Source: Byssothecium circinans
Taxonomy: Eukaryota > Ascomycota > Dothideomycetes > Pleosporales > Massarinaceae
DNA length: 64,000 nucleotides
Direction of reading: 5' to 3'
Assembly: GCA_010015675.1 (NCBI GenBank)
Contig: ML976986.1
Location: 283,671-347,670, forward strand
The position numbers were made by a program, and so were the translations under genes. Below the pieces are notes generated by a model. That model made no database searches, was not told the origin of the DNA, and saw only the letters and a program-made list of their open reading frames with translations. Below, in pieces: positions 1-10,311 of the stretch (its first letter is position 1; each line of letters opens with the position of its first letter).

Positions 1-2
1 CT

Positions 3-503
3 AAGGAGAAGCATAAGAAGCGTGGCAAACCTCTTGACTTGCAGCAGCGAGAGGAGTATCATGGAGGAGCTGTCTTCTGGTCTCCGCGCAAGATCAGAGA
101 GGCACGAGCACGAGAGACAGTAAAGCAGAGGGAGGAGCATGAGGAGCAGCTTGCAAAGGCTAACAGGAAGGAGCTCGCTGCTGCTGCCAAGCTCTATAGA
201 GAGCAGCAGGCTCAGGAGAGACGTGTGGCGAGAGAGGCAGCCAAGGTGGTGAGGGAGAGGGAGAAGGCCGAGAAAGAGGCCGCGCGCGCTGCTCGAATCG
301 AAGCCCAAAACACCAAGAGAGCATCTCAAACTGCCCAAAAGGGTAAGCGCAAAACTTCAGGTCCTCCTCCATCAAAGCATAAGCGCCAGAGACGCAGTGG
401 CGGCTCTGCAGCTGTCGCGGCGTCCCCAGAAGCTGCACCAGCTGCTCCACCTAAAGTCAACTCTCGTGGCCGTACTATCAACCTTCCGCGCAAATATAAA
501 TAG
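3..503 (+). CDS. pogo/DDE_1-type transposase, C-terminal fragment (5' end outside window)
   Basis: The reading frame is open from base 3 and ends at TAA 501-503, so this is the 3' end of a gene that starts before the window. The visible part reads KEKHKKRGKPLDLQQREEYH, then GGAVFWSPRKIREARARE, then a long Lys/Arg/Glu/Ala-rich helical tail. This is the usual C-terminal extension after the DDE_1 catalytic domain in fungal pogo/Fot1-like transposases (CENP-B type HTH plus DDE endonuclease). None of the catalytic aspartates lie in the window, so activity cannot be judged. The tail ends in a basic stretch (KRKTSGPPPSKHKRQRRSGG) that could act as nuclear-localisation signal or DNA contact. The family call rests on recognition of the motif; an unrelated basic protein is less likely. 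Confidence 0.72.
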   Translation, partial: KEKHKKRGKPLDLQQREEYHGGAVFWSPRKIREARARETVKQREEHEEQLAKANRKELAAAAKLYREQQAQERRVAREAAKVVREREKAEKEAARAARIEAQNTKRASQTAQKGKRKTSGPPPSKHKRQRRSGGSAAVAASPEAAPAAPPKVNSRGRTINLPRKYK

Positions 504-1546
504 TACAAATTGATCGCAAGCGTTACTTTATTACTCCACTAAAAGATCTCGTGATAATAGCTATTGTGGGTGGCTTAATAACCTCATCTTTGAAGTGGTG
601 AGCATGTTGTTCGTGGATCGTTGCGCGACGTGGGTCGCTGCGCGCACGGGCACGGTACCGGGTTCGGCACCCAGCCGAACTGAACCCGGAAGCGCCCAGA
701 AACGCCCCCGCGGCCCGCGAGGAAGGCCGGCGAAAAACAAACCTTGGAAATAAAGCAAATGAAAATCGATAATCTTCTGCTACCATTTCCGCCTCGTCTT
801 TATGCTGAGCCATTGTTTAGTTAGGCTGGCACTGGAGGATTACATTCAGCTTGCAAGCCGCTTGCCGAAGCGAAACACGGTACGTGATGTATGTAGTGGG
901 AAATGATATCAGCGTCTATGTCCTAGACATGAAGGAATGGTGTTCGGGTACTAAGGAACAGTTCGCGAGGCTGGTGGTGGTAGTATGGAGTAGTGGTGAA
1001 TGAAACCGTGGTTAAGATGAGTCCTGACGTGCTTGAGCTATCAACGTTGCTGGGTCAGGTACGTCAGTTCGCTCGCGCCGTTGTCAAGCCGGTCACGTGT
1101 AGAACCAGGATAAGAGACATCGATGACCATCTGACCATCTATTGGTCGGGAAAACACCCCGTATGCAATAATGCAACTCCACAATGTTTCCGTAGGTACG
1201 GAGTACTCTATCATATACATACACCTGTCGTTGCATATCTGCATGCCTTTTTTTCTTAGGCTATTCCAAGATCCATGATCCGCCAATCCGCCTTCAAAAC
1301 TCTAAATGCGGTCAAGGGAAAAGAAAATAAGGAAAAACGTTGGGTATCTCAATGTAAAGAAGAAGTCTAACCCCACACACTCAAAATGTCGGTGAAAATG
1401 CTGAGAATGGCAACTCCGAAAAGTGAATGCAAAAAGTGCGTTCGAATAATTATCCCAGAAAACTCCATGGTGATGTTCGCCGCCGCCCGTGCTGACAAAT
1501 GAAAATCTGCGAAAGAGGGTTTGCTCGGTCCGATGTATGGCCGGGC
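504..1546. other. gene-free stretch, probable 3' flank of the transposon
   Basis: No convincing gene here. Bases 600-730 are unusually GC-rich and include an imperfect inverted repeat (next entry). The stretch could hold the right terminal inverted repeat of the element, but the left end is outside the window, so the TIR and the TA target duplication cannot be confirmed. From about 780 to 1546 the sequence is ordinary intergenic DNA and includes the 3' flank of the PH-domain gene. Confidence 0.5.
658..689. repeat. imperfect palindrome beside the transposase fragment
   Basis: The arm CCGGGTTCGGC (658-668) is followed after five bases by GCCGAACTGAACCCGG (674-689). The second arm is the reverse complement of the first except for a short insertion, so the region can fold as a hairpin. 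It lies inside a GC-rich block 3' of the transposase gene and may belong to the element's terminal region; that role is inference. Confidence 0.5.
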
Positions 1547-3172
1547 TTAAATGATGAGGGGAACACCCAACGTCATCGTTATGGTATCGTCCTGTTGCTC
1601 CTCGCTACTCCTGCCCTTTCCCATGGTCGTGAGCTGGCGCGCCGCATCTGATTTGGCCTGGGTGGCCGCGGTCGGCGAAGGGGGCTCGGAGGGAGCTGCC
1701 GAACGAACAAGTTCTGAGCCTGGATCGGAAGACGCAGAAGCCAAATGGCATCCAAAAGAGTTAATGGAGTCATCGCTCACGCCGCGTAGAGGGGATGCAG
1801 GTCGCTCGACATTGCTGTTAGTGGGTGGAGCCTTGGAACAGTCGTTTTGTGGGGCAATTTCGATGGGCTTTGGGGTGCGCTTGATTTTAGGGAACCTGTG
1901 CGCATCGTAGCGGGGTGGGTGAAGGGTGTAGCCGACTAGAATTGTCTCTTTTGTGTTGATGCGAAGACGCTTTCCATTTCCAAAGACTACATCGCTGACC
2001 CTGGGTGAGCACGCGAGTAGGATAGGTGCACACCGACGTCGATAGCGTAGAGCTTGTGCTTCGGAGGGCCGCAGAATGGGTGTTGCCTTTGGATCTGAAT
2101 ATCTGCTCTCGCTGGATGAGGGTCGACTGTCTTCTGCGCCCTCACCATTCCGCGAGACAGCGCGACTGGCTGGGGATGAATGAGTGGGAAATCGAACATC
2201 ATCTGCGTCGAACTCATCTCGGTCTGGGTCTCCACCCTGCGTGGATGGCATCGACGACTCTTGCGTGTTTTGCCGGCCTCCATTGGCTAAATTGGGATAC
2301 AATTGTCGAATAATCTCCTCCTGCTCTGCAATAAAGCGTCGGCCAGCTTCCAAACTCGAGAGGTTGTCAAAGTTGTCACCGAGGTGAGCTCCGTCGAGCA
2401 CTCGCTGCCGCCTACTGCGCCGAGGGAGGCTTCGATAACGGGGTTCGCAGCGATCTTCCAAAGGAGGACTAATATCAATTCCAGCGCACAGATTCTCCGA
2501 CCAGGAAAGCATCTCTTCTTGGGAGTTGGCGCACAGTAGGAACTGATCAGCCTCAAGTCGGAGACGCAGCACGTGTTCGCGCGGGGGTTCAAACAAATGG
2601 GGATCCGTCTCAAACAGCTTCGCTCGTGATGCAACAGGGATCAGGTGTGCAAATGGTGATTTGGGGGTCAAATGGCCCTTTTTGAAGTCGGACGCCACGC
2701 CCACTTCGGCATGCTGGAGCGAATAGGTCTTGATTAGGCGTCCAGGAAGAGGTTTGCGATTCTTGCTGAGGATGCCAGGAATCTTGACACGGTGGATGTT
2801 GAGTTGGGTTCCGCGCAGGATTACGTAGACGTCATTCCAGTTGCGGTTTCGCTCGAGCAGGAAGACACAAGTCAATTCCGACTTCATGCCCATGACACCT
2901 TCCAATTCGACTGTGCAGGTATAGGGCGGAGGCTCTGGGAATTGGCGGACAGCTGCACGCTCCGCTTGTGCCTTGGATTGGAGCCATGATAGTGTTTCGA
3001 TACTAGTTGCACAGGCGTATGATGGTGGAGACGACAAGACGGGGGTTGCGTGTGTATGGAAAGTGTTGTGATAGCCGTATGTCGGAGGCGTCGATTGCGA
3101 GCTCGAGTTGTGATGTCGCTCTGCTCTCCTCGAGCGGGTTGTGGTGGTCTGGAGCTCTGTAAACAAGTCCAT
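1547..3172 (-). CDS. PH-domain protein, intronless, 541 aa
   Basis: A single open frame from ATG 3172 to TAA 1547-1549. Residues about 84-232 look like a pleckstrin-homology domain: a start strand YTCTVELEGVMGMKSELTCV, a second strand containing WNDVYVILRGTQLNIHRV, and a closing helix with the usual conserved Trp (SQEEMLSWSENLCAGIDI). A long insert lies between the middle strands. PH domains bind phosphoinositides or protein partners at membranes. The N-terminal 80 residues are Ser/Thr-rich and disordered. The C-terminal 300 residues are also low-complexity, with a basic patch near RRSRRQR and an acidic/Ser-rich region. No catalytic domain is visible, so an adaptor role is likely but the specific function is unknown. 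The next gene on either side is over 1 kb away. Confidence 0.85.
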   Translation of the reverse strand: MDLFTELQTTTTRSRRAERHHNSSSQSTPPTYGYHNTFHTHATPVLSSPPSYACATSIETLSWLQSKAQAERAAVRQFPEPPPYTCTVELEGVMGMKSELTCVFLLERNRNWNDVYVILRGTQLNIHRVKIPGILSKNRKPLPGRLIKTYSLQHAEVGVASDFKKGHLTPKSPFAHLIPVASRAKLFETDPHLFEPPREHVLRLRLEADQFLLCANSQEEMLSWSENLCAGIDISPPLEDRCEPRYRSLPRRSRRQRVLDGAHLGDNFDNLSSLEAGRRFIAEQEEIIRQLYPNLANGGRQNTQESSMPSTQGGDPDRDEFDADDVRFPTHSSPASRAVSRNGEGAEDSRPSSSESRYSDPKATPILRPSEAQALRYRRRCAPILLACSPRVSDVVFGNGKRLRINTKETILVGYTLHPPRYDAHRFPKIKRTPKPIEIAPQNDCSKAPPTNSNVERPASPLRGVSDDSINSFGCHLASASSDPGSELVRSAAPSEPPSPTAATQAKSDAARQLTTMGKGRSSEEQQDDTITMTLGVPLII

Positions 3173-6100
3173 GGCTGTGCTTAGTTGGATCCAAAATTAT
3201 GAATTACGTGCCAGAAGAACAGAAAAACAAATCGGCTATCCGATTGTTCACGGCGAGGCCAGGTCTTGTAGTGCTGGTACCAGGACGAGACGAAAGCAGA
3301 GCATAGAGCGTGGTATGCGCGTTGGTTGCTTATTCCGAAGCGAGTGCCCCCACGACGGAATTTGGCGGCTTTGTCTGGCTTGAAATAGAAAAAATATGGC
3401 TTGAAAGACGCAGCACGCGGGGCTCCAGTCGGCGACAATGGCTTTGGGCGGATTCTAGAGTGACGGTCCACGGATGACGAGAAGAGGAGAGGAGGAGAGA
3501 GTCCTTTGTATCCAACGGTGATTGGCAGGGATTCAGGTTGCAGCTGGTCGATGCGGATCTGCGAACGGGGCGGGAGGTGCGCCCGGAGAGGAAAGTGCGA
3601 TCCTGCGTGCCTGCCTGCGCCGTGTCTGAGGAAGCAGCGACGAGAACGAGATCAGGTATTGAGGAGCGGCGGTGAGGGGGAGGCGTTGGTGTATGTGGTG
3701 GAGGTGTAGATAGGGACGGAATATTCAACGATCGAATGGACTGACTGTGAGCGCGTGCCATCCTCCCTCGTATAAGTATCTCAAGACAAGACTCAAGTGC
3801 GTGCTCACACCACTCCACCGCGCCTATTATGGTATCAGCTGGCCCCAGGCGAGCAGCAGGGGCCCCCTAGCACATGGGCCGCATGTGTGGCGCTCGTTCC
3901 AGGCCTCGGTGTTGGCGAGGTCCCCAACCGCAGCCCTGTCAACAGCAGTGAACTCCAGTCTCCTCACGGCTGTGAGGCTTGGGCCCACGAGACGCGCCGC
4001 ATCGACCACGCTGACTCTCAGCCTCGCGACCGCATGTCGTGAGACGGCGAATCAAACCTTTTGCGTACCGTTCATTGCCAGGAACCAGGTGCCATGGTGT
4101 TGCTGACATGCCAACAAAAGACGCTCACCCTCACCTCACCCACTGCGCCACGCCTCCGGTCCGTCCTCTTCTCCTCTTGCACGCGTCCCAAGTTTGCGTT
4201 GCTGCCTTCACAGTCACACTTAGGGTGGGCAGTGAGCACGCTGTCGTGTCTTTGACCAAGGTTTCGTCGTGAACGAAACCTGCCGTTTCCAGCCGCTCGC
4301 GTCCAGAGTGCTGGGTGCGATGCTGATCGGTGGTGACGGGGAAATTCTCCGCTGCAGCAAGACAATGGATCGTGCATGCTATGGTCGCTGGAGTTGCCAA
4401 TGTCCAATTTCCTGCCCAAACGTCCTGTTTCGCAGTGAAATTCTTGTCAAGTTCTTTATCAGTCTTTGTCTGATTACATGGCTGCATAACACGCACGGTC
4501 ATCAATAGTCCCACGAGTGACGACTTTAGCATGACGGGAGCAAGCTGCATCTGACCCACCTTACCATGACTCTCATCTTTCCTATCCAACTTCAACAACA
4601 ATGCCTTCTTCTGGACTTCTTTAATCCATACAACGAGTTCGCACCATCTCAGCTTTCCATTCTCGGACAGCTCACTTCTGCGGAAGCATGTGAATGCAGA
4701 GTTATCAAGCATGGTACACATGACAATGTGAACCTTGTAACTATTTTAGGTACCCAAGGTAGAGCTCCGTTCTAAATTTTACAAAGGAGAGGGACGGTCT
4801 GGAACCAATATTGACGACATAGTAACCATACCCTCTACCCGCGAGGCTGTCATCGATGATGAGCCTAAGGCTAATGAGTCCTCAAAGTTCGAGTCCTGCA
4901 AAACTTTGTCCATGTTGTGGGCATTGAGGATGCAGTAGCGTGGGGATCGTAAGCCTACAAAGTTTGATCGGGGCAGTCGAGCTCAACGGTGCTCAAAACC
5001 TAAATCTCCCATATACCCATCTTCCCTCTTCAATACACATCTAATATGGTGACTTTTCATCGCCTCGTCCGGTCGTTGTGCAGCGGTATTGGTGGCGTAC
5101 TTGCTGGTATCTGCCCAATCCGGTTAGCGTCATCGAAGTCGCTCTTCCCTTCTCAAGTGCTCTGTCGTCCTGCGTACAACGGAATTCCATCCTCATACAC
5201 AATCACCACCAAGCCTCACATCCACATCATCAATCAGGAGTAGCGTATACTTCTTACATTCCACGGCCTGCAGTGAGATGCTTTTCCATCGGACTGACGG
5301 GCCTGTCGATGACATGAGACGTTCCGACCCCGATACCTGCTCGTTTGGCTACCAACATGAACCATCTCTGTACGTCAATGGTCACACACCTACCGAATAC
5401 AGTCTCGCCAACGGTGTAAGACGCATTCTATGCGGACCATATGTCGCACCTGTCTGTCCTTGCGACATTCTCAATTGGTCTGAATTGCGCAAACCGTGAG
5501 TATCGGCATACACACACAACCACATGAAGGCCGTGGGACAAGAGCCCAGCCTCCCTGAATAAAGCCTCAATACAATTTTATCCAAAGCTTGAAGCCATTG
5601 CGCCGCATTGATGTTGGCCATATTTTTTGTCTGCATACAGTACAAACCTGCCATTGATATTTCTCAACGCAAGCATTATCCTACTCACGAACACAACGGC
5701 AGCCCCAGCTCATAGGGCTGCGATCGTCGCATCGCGGCTCTATCGTCTTGCTCATGCTAAAGGAGTCCAGGGATTTTCCGAGAACACTCGAATTTCCCCT
5801 CGCTTACATGCAAATTCCCGCGCTCGTTGCTAATTGTTCGAAAGAAGTTAGAGGATGGAGTCCGGAGTCCGAGCGGGTTCACCTGAACGTTAGACTACGA
5901 CGCTCACATGGAGTCGACCCATCGTAGTACTCAAGGATATCTCGGACGCAAGTCGCAGTCGATTAAAAATTCACTCTTCCCGACGTTCCAAGGCTTTGCG
6001 ACCCCTGCTGATTGGAAGAGGTTTTGTATGGTGTTGCAGTCTGCGAGACGAAACACATTTCTGCCACGGCAATGTCACGCAGGCGCTTGTGCGAAGAATC

Positions 6101-7217
6101 CGGATCACAACCGGAATGGAAAGAGGAGCATCGCAAGACATCCATCATTTAACACTGCTGCCCAATCTCTAGTAACGGTAATGATGGCGCTAGCACAACG
6201 ACTTGCACGCGTCTCCATTCGTTGCACAGTCCTAACGAGAAACACATGCCTTCTTCGCCTCTCTATCAATTTCTCAACTAATGGCGCATTTGTGCACACA
6301 AACACCGCTATCTGGTTTATGAGGGACCAATAATATCTATCACTGCACTAGAGTTCAAGCAGCTGGTGAGATATCTGCCTGCTCATTCGTCTTCCAACAA
6401 TATTCAGTAGCACCTTGGTCACTCTGTCACGTCTCCTACCCTTCTTCGAAGTAGCTCCTTCAACGGCTTCACACCTTACACAGCCTGTTATAGGTCGATA
6501 TCAACATTTGATCACAGATCTGGCCACGACACGATTCGTAACCCACATCATGCGACTGCGTTCGAATGCATCTTCCGATACCCCATTGTGTTTTAGTCGC
6601 ACTACAATTGTGTTGCTGAGCTAGTCTGCGTTGACAAGCGTGTGTATACCTCTCAGCTCCAAGAACAACGACGCCACATTACCTGCGCCTTGATGCACAA
6701 TTTTCGAGACCAAACATACGCAGATCTCGTCCGACATCCGCCAATGTGTGCCCTAGCCACAAACAAAAGCATGTGCATAGTATCTAACCTGGCAGCACGA
6801 CATCATCAGATACCTATTGTGTATGGGAAGCTCCAATCATCCTCGTTCTGGAGCTAAGAAGGATGGTGATAGGCCAAAAGCATGACCACGCCTCTTCGTT
6901 AGTATTGGAAGCTTGACGCAGAACTGACGAAGCTCTTCTATAGGTGAACCATTTCTCTCTAGGTCATCACGTTCTTTGGCTGTACGCATATATTAACTCA
7001 ATAGTTTCGGTAACAAGTGCAGCGCCGCCGAGCATCGATCCTTCACCGACTCTTGATATCTGGTGATGCTCCCTTCAATCATGAAGTTCAAATTGCGGCT
7101 ATAAAGATGAGCAACGGCAGCCTGGTTCTCGGATTCAACGAACGTACGAAAAGTGCATCGGTACCTGACTATATCTACGCTTCTTGGTCCATCGACGACC
7201 TGTCCTGACCAGTCAAC
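3173..7217. other. 4-kb stretch with no supportable gene
   Basis: The first few hundred bases should be promoter and 5' leader of the PH-domain gene. Short open frames occur in several frames, the longest being 196 codons at 4131-4721 (-), 162 codons at 3330-3818 (-) and 141 codons at 5908-6333 (+). None has a recognisable domain, and no splice pattern joins them into a sensible protein. A lineage-specific or non-coding gene cannot be excluded between 5040 and 6870. TATAAA at 7100-7105 lies about 115 bases upstream of the secreted-protein start. Confidence 0.5.
7100..7105 (+). promoter_or_regulatory. candidate TATA box of the secreted-protein gene
   Basis: TATAAA lies 113-118 bases before the ATG at 7218, a plausible distance for a fungal core promoter. 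No other evidence supports it. Confidence 0.35.
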
Positions 7218-7873
7218 ATGCGATTCGCTTTGCTCGTCTCAGCAGCCGCCTTCGCGGGTAAAGCCCTCTCCGTCCCTCTCCTTCCTGGAGAGAGAGGGTT
7301 GTGGGTGAGTTTCCATTCTCATCATCTGCACACGTTCTCTTCTATGGCAACCTATACCGTCAATGTTCACCTCGAACAACTATTCTAAATCTACAATCAA
7401 TATTACTGACACATCCATCTACTGCAGGTTTACATGACCACTGAGCCAAAATGGGGTGACCACATCCGGGGATTTCGGCAGCTCGCTCCCATCCTAGGCC
7501 TCGACAAATGTGTCAATCTCAGAGGCACGGTCTTGTATGCTTCTTCGCCCCAATCATCATCGGACAATCGAGTCATCTGACACATCCCAACAGTGACAAA
7601 AGCATATCGTCTTTCGGCCCTGGAAAGAGCCAGAAGTGCATCGTCTACGAGTAAGTCGGTCACTGCTCTCGACCTGTCAAGAATTTTGCGAGTGGTATAC
7701 TAACTTGATGCTTTTGTTACAGTGACTACAATTGTAGAGGCAAGAGCGAGCCGATTTGGTACTCCGGATACGCCGAGATGGGGTGGAACCAGTGGGATAA
7801 TCGTATCTCGTCGTACCAGTGCGGTTATTGCACCACGGGCAAAGATGAGGGCTGCCTTGATACTATTGGCTAA
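7218..7873 (+). CDS. small secreted six-cysteine protein, beta/gamma-crystallin-like, 133 aa
   Basis: Four exons: 7218-7304, 7428-7534, 7594-7650, 7723-7873 (402 bases in total, all junctions GT-AG). No exon is long enough to stand out alone. The N-terminus MRFALLVSAAAFAGKALSVP is a clear signal peptide. The mature chain has six cysteines (LDKC, QKC, YNC, YQC, GYC, EGC). The segment QKCIVYDDYNCRGKSEPIWY followed by GWNQWDNRISSYQC has the layout of a Greek-key, beta/gamma-crystallin-like motif: an aromatic and Cys-Arg-Gly early, then W-x-x-W-D-N-R-I-S-S. Such folds occur in small secreted fungal proteins, some antimicrobial or effector-like. I infer an extracellular protein, possibly host- or competitor-directed; the target is unknown. 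It stands alone between gene-poor stretches, typical of accessory secreted genes. Confidence 0.78.
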
Positions 7874-8703
7874 GCATAAGCTCACTAGCAGAACCTTAGT
7901 GTCTCGCGCAAGGCTCTGCTCATGGATGGGAAGGGTCGGATGTCGGCTTCGCAAAGCTCAAGGATTCACGGTACGGTGCCTAAACTCGTCGCTCATTTCG
8001 TACATAGCTTGTTAGATCTCAATCGCAATACTATCTAGGTATTTCTTAGACGCTCACACTTCCGTACTGTGCACCTGTGAATGGGTGGTGAATAGATCTC
8101 GAAGCTCGATCAATGTCACGAATCTACCTCCAAGCTGTACTTTCTATAAAGATTCCTCATAGTTCGATAATTCGTCTAGTATTTCACGGTCTCTTATATT
8201 CTAAACAATCCCCGAACTCTATTACTAGATGGCCATGGATACACTGCATACTGCTTACTGCTCACTACTCCTCCCTTCACATCTCCGGCAAAGCTCCGAC
8301 AGAGTCGTGCAAGAGCTCAAGTCAAGCCCGGAGATTATCTTATGCATAAGAGACCTTCAGCATTCTATTAATCTTGTATTCGAGACATTCTTATTATTTT
8401 GGTTATCCAATAACTACTCCAACGATACACCGTACAACAACCATAAACATATCGCAAACGTATTAACAGTCGTACAACCGTCAACGATCACCAAACCAAA
8501 AGCATTTCCCCAGTAGATTAGTACGGCGAGAATACGCTCTAGATAGCGGCGGTGACGTTTATATATACCAGTCCAGGCGGAAATATGACTTCCACACGTG
8601 CAACGAGGCCCTGCTTAACTTCAGGCTTACCTTCTGCGATCCGTAGGTCTAATACGAATAACAAAGCTCTTGTGATAGCACGGTATGTATGTATGATTCG
8701 AAT
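7874..8703. other. gene-free interval
   Basis: This is the 3' flank of the secreted-protein gene and the 3' flank of the convergent membrane-protein pseudogene. Only short open frames without features are seen. No repeat or RNA gene was recognised. Confidence 0.5.
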
Positions 8704-9978
8704 TTAACTACGCGTTTCCACTTGATTTACCAAAGCACCGTCGCTACTCTTCATCTCAGCATTATCCAGCCGTGGATCCGCCTTCTCCTTCCGCAAATGA
8801 TTTTCCGCTTCGATGAAATCAGAACGTTGCTTCACCCCTTGCCTCCCAGGCGCTTCCATCTCATGACCTCCGACTATCTCCACGGGCACGCTGCTGTCAG
8901 GCATCTCAAAAACAGGCTCGCCAGCTATTTCCTTAGCGACCTTATATTTTGGTACCGATTCTCCCTCCAACTCCGACTTGTAACCCATCCTTCTCTCTTC
9001 TTGTTCCTAACTTGACTCCATTTGTTTCCGCCGGCGGTGTCTTCGTCGGAAGAAGTAGAGAATTGTCATGATGGTCGGTATTAGAATGAGGCCGCCAACT
9101 CCCACTCCAACACCTATGCCCACGGATTTCGAATGATTGGGATTGTGTAGGGAAGGAGTAGGTTCGGCCTTCACACTTGAAGATGTGCCAGGGACGAGTG
9201 GCATGGATGGTGGCGAAGTTATTGGCGGTGAGGTTGTTGAAGTCGTTGAAGTACTGCCGATATAGATGGCCGCGAACGCTCTTATGGTCCAAAAATAGCC
9301 ATTTACACCTCCGCTTGTATCTAGCGAATCGGGAGTTTTCGTAGGCAGAACTTTTGGTGTGGCGTCCCATCGGTCGACCCAGTGATACTCTGTAGGGTAA
9401 ATAAGCGATGGAACCCGAGGTCAATCCTTTGGGAAGATACTTACCGCAGAGAGGAACTGTGGTTGTTGTTGAGGATGTAGACGTTGAACCTGATATGCCA
9501 GGATATCTCCGTAAGGCAAGAAATGTGCCTTCGGTGATGATTACCGAGATTGGAGCACTGCATAGTTAGTATAGGTATGTCCACAGAGTCGGCATGGAGT
9601 GCATACACTTGACAGCAAAACACAGTTGTGATATTCTTCTCCATCTGGGTCCTCATCGCAGAATGGCTTTGGGGGCATGGTAGTCCGTAAAAGTTAGGCC
9701 ACAGTCCGTCGGTCCGGGAAGGCAATGGTCGAAGTCGCTGGCCGTGACTGGAGCGAAAAGGCTGTTGTCGGAAAACGATAGTGAACGATAAAAGCGAAAG
9801 AGATTCCCGAACATGGGGTATCTATCTCCCAATGACCAGCATCTTTCATTGTCCCACGAGTAATTGGAACGAAAAGTGCAATGTCCAGAATAGGTCGTTG
9901 AAGTAGATAATACTGCTCCAGTGAACGCAAAAACGGGGACGGAATACTTGAAAGCGGGGAAATCGCAACAGACCTACA
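8704..9978 (-). pseudogene. single-pass membrane protein, degenerate tandem copy
   Basis: Read on the minus strand, the parts match the neighbouring paralogue in order. First comes a hydrophobic leader region without an ATG, then an ectodomain with GHCTFRSNYSWDNERCWSLG and C-x-PGP-x-x-C. A middle exon follows (approx. 9471-9579), then a Ser/Thr/Pro stalk, a transmembrane helix (GIGVGVGVGGLILIPTIMTI) and a basic stop-transfer stretch (RRRHRRR). The cytoplasmic tail has KYKVAKEIAGEPVFEMPDSS. Lesions: no start codon in frame with the leader; an ectodomain TGA at 9653-9655; a frame change nearby, where the CP...CC part lies in another frame; and an in-frame TAG at 9007-9009 separating the TM segment from the tail, which stays open in the same frame to 8704. 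Intron positions match the paralogue. An assembly error could explain one lesion but not all of them. Confidence 0.75.
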
Positions 9979-10311
9979 AGAGTTTTGTTATAGCTGCAGT
10001 TATTCAGCGCATGTAACTGGAGCGAAGCGTCTTTATTTAGTTGTGCCCTGCATCCACGAATCAATAATGCATAGTTGGAGGTACAGTTGCAGTGTACGTT
10101 CCTCAAAGTCGGAGTCCACCGCACAGCTCATGAAAACCCGCAGCTGACCTCTAAGGGACCCAAAAATTGAAGGTGTGTTGCAACGTAGCATGATTGAAAG
10201 TTTGGTATTGGAGCCTGATTACTGCCATGCGAGTAGGACAGTAATATGCAGTTCTTCACAGCACTAAGCCAATTAGCTGGGGAAATCTCTGTCATTTTCA
10301 CTTAACTACTC
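9979..10311. other. short spacer between the tandem paralogues
   Basis: About 330 bases holding the 3' flank of the upstream paralogue and whatever promoter the degenerate copy once had. No feature recognised. Confidence 0.45.

Noticed and set aside
3330..3818. 162-codon open frame upstream of the PH-domain gene (minus strand)
   Set aside because: Low-complexity Ser/Pro/Arg composition, no domain, and it lies where the 5' leader of the PH gene should be.
4131..4721. 196-codon open frame, minus strand
   Set aside because: No domain, signal or conserved motif, overlapped by long frames on the other strand; best explained by chance.
4875..4905. GTTCGAGTCC, resembling a tRNA T-loop
   Set aside because: Flanking bases do not pair as a T stem and no acceptor or D arm can be found upstream.
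5908..6333. 141-codon open frame, plus strand
   Set aside because: Basic, featureless sequence without splice partners; cannot be separated from chance.
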